DNA of 64,000 nucleotides. It comes from Firmicutes bacterium UBA2116. Lineage in GTDB: Bacteria > Bacillota > Clostridia > Tissierellales > Sedimentibacteraceae. A program made the translations under genes and the position numbers. Under the pieces are notes generated by a model, which was given only the letters and a program-made list of their open reading frames with translations, did not search any database and had not been told where the DNA came from. Each line of letters starts with the position of its first letter. Position 1 is the stretch's first letter. Location of the stretch: positions 3,976-67,975 of the forward strand of contig DCYG01000045.1 in NCBI GenBank assembly GCA_002331025.1, written 5' to 3'. Shown one piece after another: positions 61,841 to 64,000 of this stretch.

Positions 61841-62000
61841 TTGAAGTATAACGTTGAACTAACATGCTAAGCAAAATATCTTGTTTCTCAGCTTATTATT
61901 TGCTATAATATATTTTGCTTTAACAGCATTTCTGTAGGTTTGTAATGCTGTTTATTACATCTTGAGAAGAAGTTATGTTAACAATAAAAGGAACAAACCT

Positions 62001-63524
62001 ATGGAATGCATGAAGGAAGGATTAAAATTATTAATAAGTCGCTCAGACAAAGAACAGAATGAGTTTGAGAAGTATAACAATATGCTTGTTCTAGGCAGAA
62101 TTCGTTTAATTTCTTTGGCCAATATTTTTTTATCAATTTTTTGGGCGTATATGGATTGGACAATTATAAATAATGGTGCCGATCATATATACAGTGTAAC
62201 ACTTATCAGTATGCATGCGATTAGTGTAGTCATTTCAGCGATATTTTTAATTTTCTACAGGTGGGTAATCCGCAAGGAAGATAACAAGAATTCCCGCATC
62301 ATATCTATTACTTCAAAAGTATATGTGTTTTTGTATATTCTTTTTGGGGCAGCATGTTCTATCAACAGTCAAAGATACACCGGCAATATTTATTCATATA
62401 TTATTCTTGTACTAATTGCGGCGATTGTCTTCACCCTGAAACCGTCCGTTATGCTTTTTGATTTTGTTGTAAACCATATAATTTTCCTTATAGGTATCGG
62501 TATCCTTTGCAATGACTTAAATCTGTTGCTCGCAAAATTAGTGAATTCCACAGTTCTGGCAGGTGCAGCATTTTTAATTGGATTTATCTTTTATCGTCAC
62601 AGGATGACGGAGTTTTTTTATAGAAAGAAATTAAGGGAAAATGAAGAGAATTTTAAAAAGCTTTTTTATGCAAATCCTTATCCTGTGTTTATTACAAGAC
62701 AGAAGGACGGTAAGATCATTGAAGCTAATAAAAGGGCCTACAAATTGATGGGAGTCGAAGCTGGGAACCTTGATAGTTTTAACGGAATCAACGATTATAT
62801 TAAAAATGACAGCAGAGTGGCTCTTGAGCAAGAACTGAAGGAACATAGCAGTACCTTCAACAGGATTATAGAATATGATTTTAATGGCAAACGGAAGTGG
62901 GTTACCGCAAATTATGAAATAATTGATTATCATGATGAGAAGTGCATTTTAACAGGTATTATGGATATAACGGAAATTAGAAAAGCGGAGGAAGAACTGT
63001 CCCATTATGCTTCTATTGATTCTTTAACCGGAATTATGAACCGGAGAATGGGTTTAAAAAAACTGGAAGAGCTGCTAGAGGAATCCAAAGAAGAATTTCT
63101 GGAATTTGTGCTCTGTTTTCTGGATATTAATAATTTAAAGTTCGTAAATGATACCTATGGTCACAGCGAAGGGGACCGTTATATTCAAACCCTATGCAGC
63201 ATGATTAAAAATAAATTGGATGAGGAAGATATATTTTTCCGCGTAGGCGGTGACGAGTTTATTATAGTATTCAGCAGGAAGAACAACTGCCAGGCAGAAA
63301 ATATCTGGAACAAAATTAAAAAACAGTTTGACGAAAGTAATATACAAGAAGAGTTTCCTTATAATATTATGGCAAGCCACGGATTATTTTATTTCTGCAC
63401 CGGCATGGATATAGATTTAGGGCACATAATTGAAAAAGCAGATAAAATGATGTATGAAGAAAAACAAAGGCTCAAGAAAGAACATCAAACCAAGCACTCA
63501 CCGGCTTCAGACGGTATTTTTTGA
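62001..63524 (+). CDS. Membrane-bound PAS-GGDEF diguanylate cyclase
   Basis: 507 residues from ATG with AAAGGA upstream; an in-frame start at 61962 is unlikely. Six membrane helices (about 30-205), a PAS domain (LFYANPYPVFITRQKDGKII, about 225-330) and a GGDEF domain with FRVGGDEFIIVF (about 412-423). The usual inhibitory RxxD site is not seen. It would make cyclic di-GMP in response to a membrane or PAS signal. Confidence 0.9.
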   Translation: MECMKEGLKLLISRSDKEQNEFEKYNNMLVLGRIRLISLANIFLSIFWAYMDWTIINNGADHIYSVTLISMHAISVVISAIFLIFYRWVIRKEDNKNSRIISITSKVYVFLYILFGAACSINSQRYTGNIYSYIILVLIAAIVFTLKPSVMLFDFVVNHIIFLIGIGILCNDLNLLLAKLVNSTVLAGAAFLIGFIFYRHRMTEFFYRKKLRENEENFKKLFYANPYPVFITRQKDGKIIEANKRAYKLMGVEAGNLDSFNGINDYIKNDSRVALEQELKEHSSTFNRIIEYDFNGKRKWVTANYEIIDYHDEKCILTGIMDITEIRKAEEELSHYASIDSLTGIMNRRMGLKKLEELLEESKEEFLEFVLCFLDINNLKFVNDTYGHSEGDRYIQTLCSMIKNKLDEEDIFFRVGGDEFIIVFSRKNNCQAENIWNKIKKQFDESNIQEEFPYNIMASHGLFYFCTGMDIDLGHIIEKADKMMYEEKQRLKKEHQTKHSPASDGIF

Positions 63525-63608
63525 ATATTTTGCAGAAAATAAATTAGTTATTATATGGCCAAATTGGGGTATATTAAAGCTTAACTTAAGTTAAAGGAGG
63601 ATTTATCT

Positions 63609-63956
63609 ATGAACAAGTTTGTTTTCAATGATTATTTTCATGAGCCTAAGGGAAAAATCGCCAAGCGCATGATTTTTAAAAGTGATAATGTAATTGCCTT
63701 TATTCTGAATATTGCTAAAGGGGAAATGCTGCCGGGACACACGCATTTAGAAACAACTCTTTTACTGCAGGTTATGGAGGGTAGCGCCAAGGTTATCACG
63801 GATGGCAATGAAACTCCGTTGCAGGTGGGTGAGTTAATGCAGATTGATGGACAGGAAAGTATGCAGGTTATAAACATCGGCGAAGATGTATTGCGTCTTT
63901 TCGTCACAATTTCACCAATGGGTACAGAGGCTTTTGCAAAAGACGCAAATGTTTAA
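63609..63956 (+). CDS. Small cupin-domain protein
   Basis: 115 residues, AAAGGAGG before ATG. Cupin motif 1 is GHTHLETTLLLQVMEGSAKV (about 46-65) with the metal ligands HTH and E, and motif 2 is the QVGELMQIDGQ region. One barrel; substrate unknown, could be a sensor or isomerase. Confidence 0.85.
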   Translation: MNKFVFNDYFHEPKGKIAKRMIFKSDNVIAFILNIAKGEMLPGHTHLETTLLLQVMEGSAKVITDGNETPLQVGELMQIDGQESMQVINIGEDVLRLFVTISPMGTEAFAKDANV

Positions 63957-63984
63957 TGACGTACTTTTTTTGCCATGTGAAAAG

Positions 63985-64000
63985 CTGCTAAAACTAAAGC
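63985..64000 (+). repeat. Type-2 repeat, copy 4 (cut by window end)
   Basis: CTGCTAAAACTAAAGC, the left half of the repeat, 28 bp after the cupin stop. Confidence 0.45.

Noticed and set aside
1..64000. CRISPR arrays, tRNA and rRNA genes
   Set aside because: No regularly spaced direct repeats, no cloverleaf or rRNA-like conserved sequence was noticed in the window.

Overview
The window is AT-rich, Gram-positive-type DNA. Strong AGGAGG ribosome binding sites, frequent GTG and TTG starts, VirD4/MobL-type conjugation genes, triple large serine recombinases, DUF6147 and DUF2922 proteins, a bacteriohemerythrin and CheX all point to an anaerobic Clostridia (Lachnospiraceae-like) chromosome. No rRNA, tRNA or CRISPR was seen. 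Nearly everything here is accessory DNA.

Layout. (1) 0.1-7.5 kb: mobilisation module of an integrative element (ribbon-helix-helix protein, MobL/MobP-type relaxase, TOPRIM primase-like protein, VirD4 coupling ATPase, HTH protein) with an FRG-domain cargo gene. (2) 7.8-22.5 kb: a membrane-lipid cargo block with three TetR regulators, two of them close paralogues. It holds a phasin-like protein, an ABC1/UbiB kinase, patatin, a radical SAM enzyme, two DegV fatty-acid-binding proteins, an AI-2E family permease, an Mbeg1-like lipase, a YidC insertase, a CmpB-like membrane protein, an HD protein and a diacylglycerol-kinase-like lipid kinase. GACGTACG-type operators stand in front of several of these genes. 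(3) 23.6-29.2 kb: sigma-like factor, SHOCT-like peptide and three large serine recombinases. (4) 29.4-58 kb: a defence island. It has complete Qat (qatABCD) behind a DUF1413 gene, a DUF1835/DUF3658 protein, Shedu, the decayed end of a second element, and an unusual operon of AbiEi regulator, N6-adenine methylase, twin-GHKL kinase, receiver and HNH nuclease. After these come a HEPN protein, a TetR/SRPBCC/DUF4260 operon, an SF1 helicase-nuclease, secreted proteins, a truncated IS110 and RhuM. (5) 57.5-64 kb: DUF1294-phosphoesterase, arginase-like enzyme, bacteriohemerythrin, CheX, RidA, a GGDEF protein and a cupin.

The cargo of region 4 is punctuated by five copies of one ~60-105 bp sequence, all in the same orientation. 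Its core reads CACGTGGAG, which codes His-Val-Glu. It runs into reading frames resembling the C-terminus of the 23S rRNA methyltransferase RlmD/RumA, a known target of serine-recombinase elements. I read these copies as attachment-site scars left by successive integrations, with defence cargo lying between recombinase genes and the element end. The best candidate for an undescribed system is the 38.1-44.6 kb operon. It joins a DNA methylase and an HNH nuclease to a histidine-kinase/receiver phosphorelay, under a promoter bracketed by a perfect inverted repeat that its first gene (AbiEi-type) probably binds.
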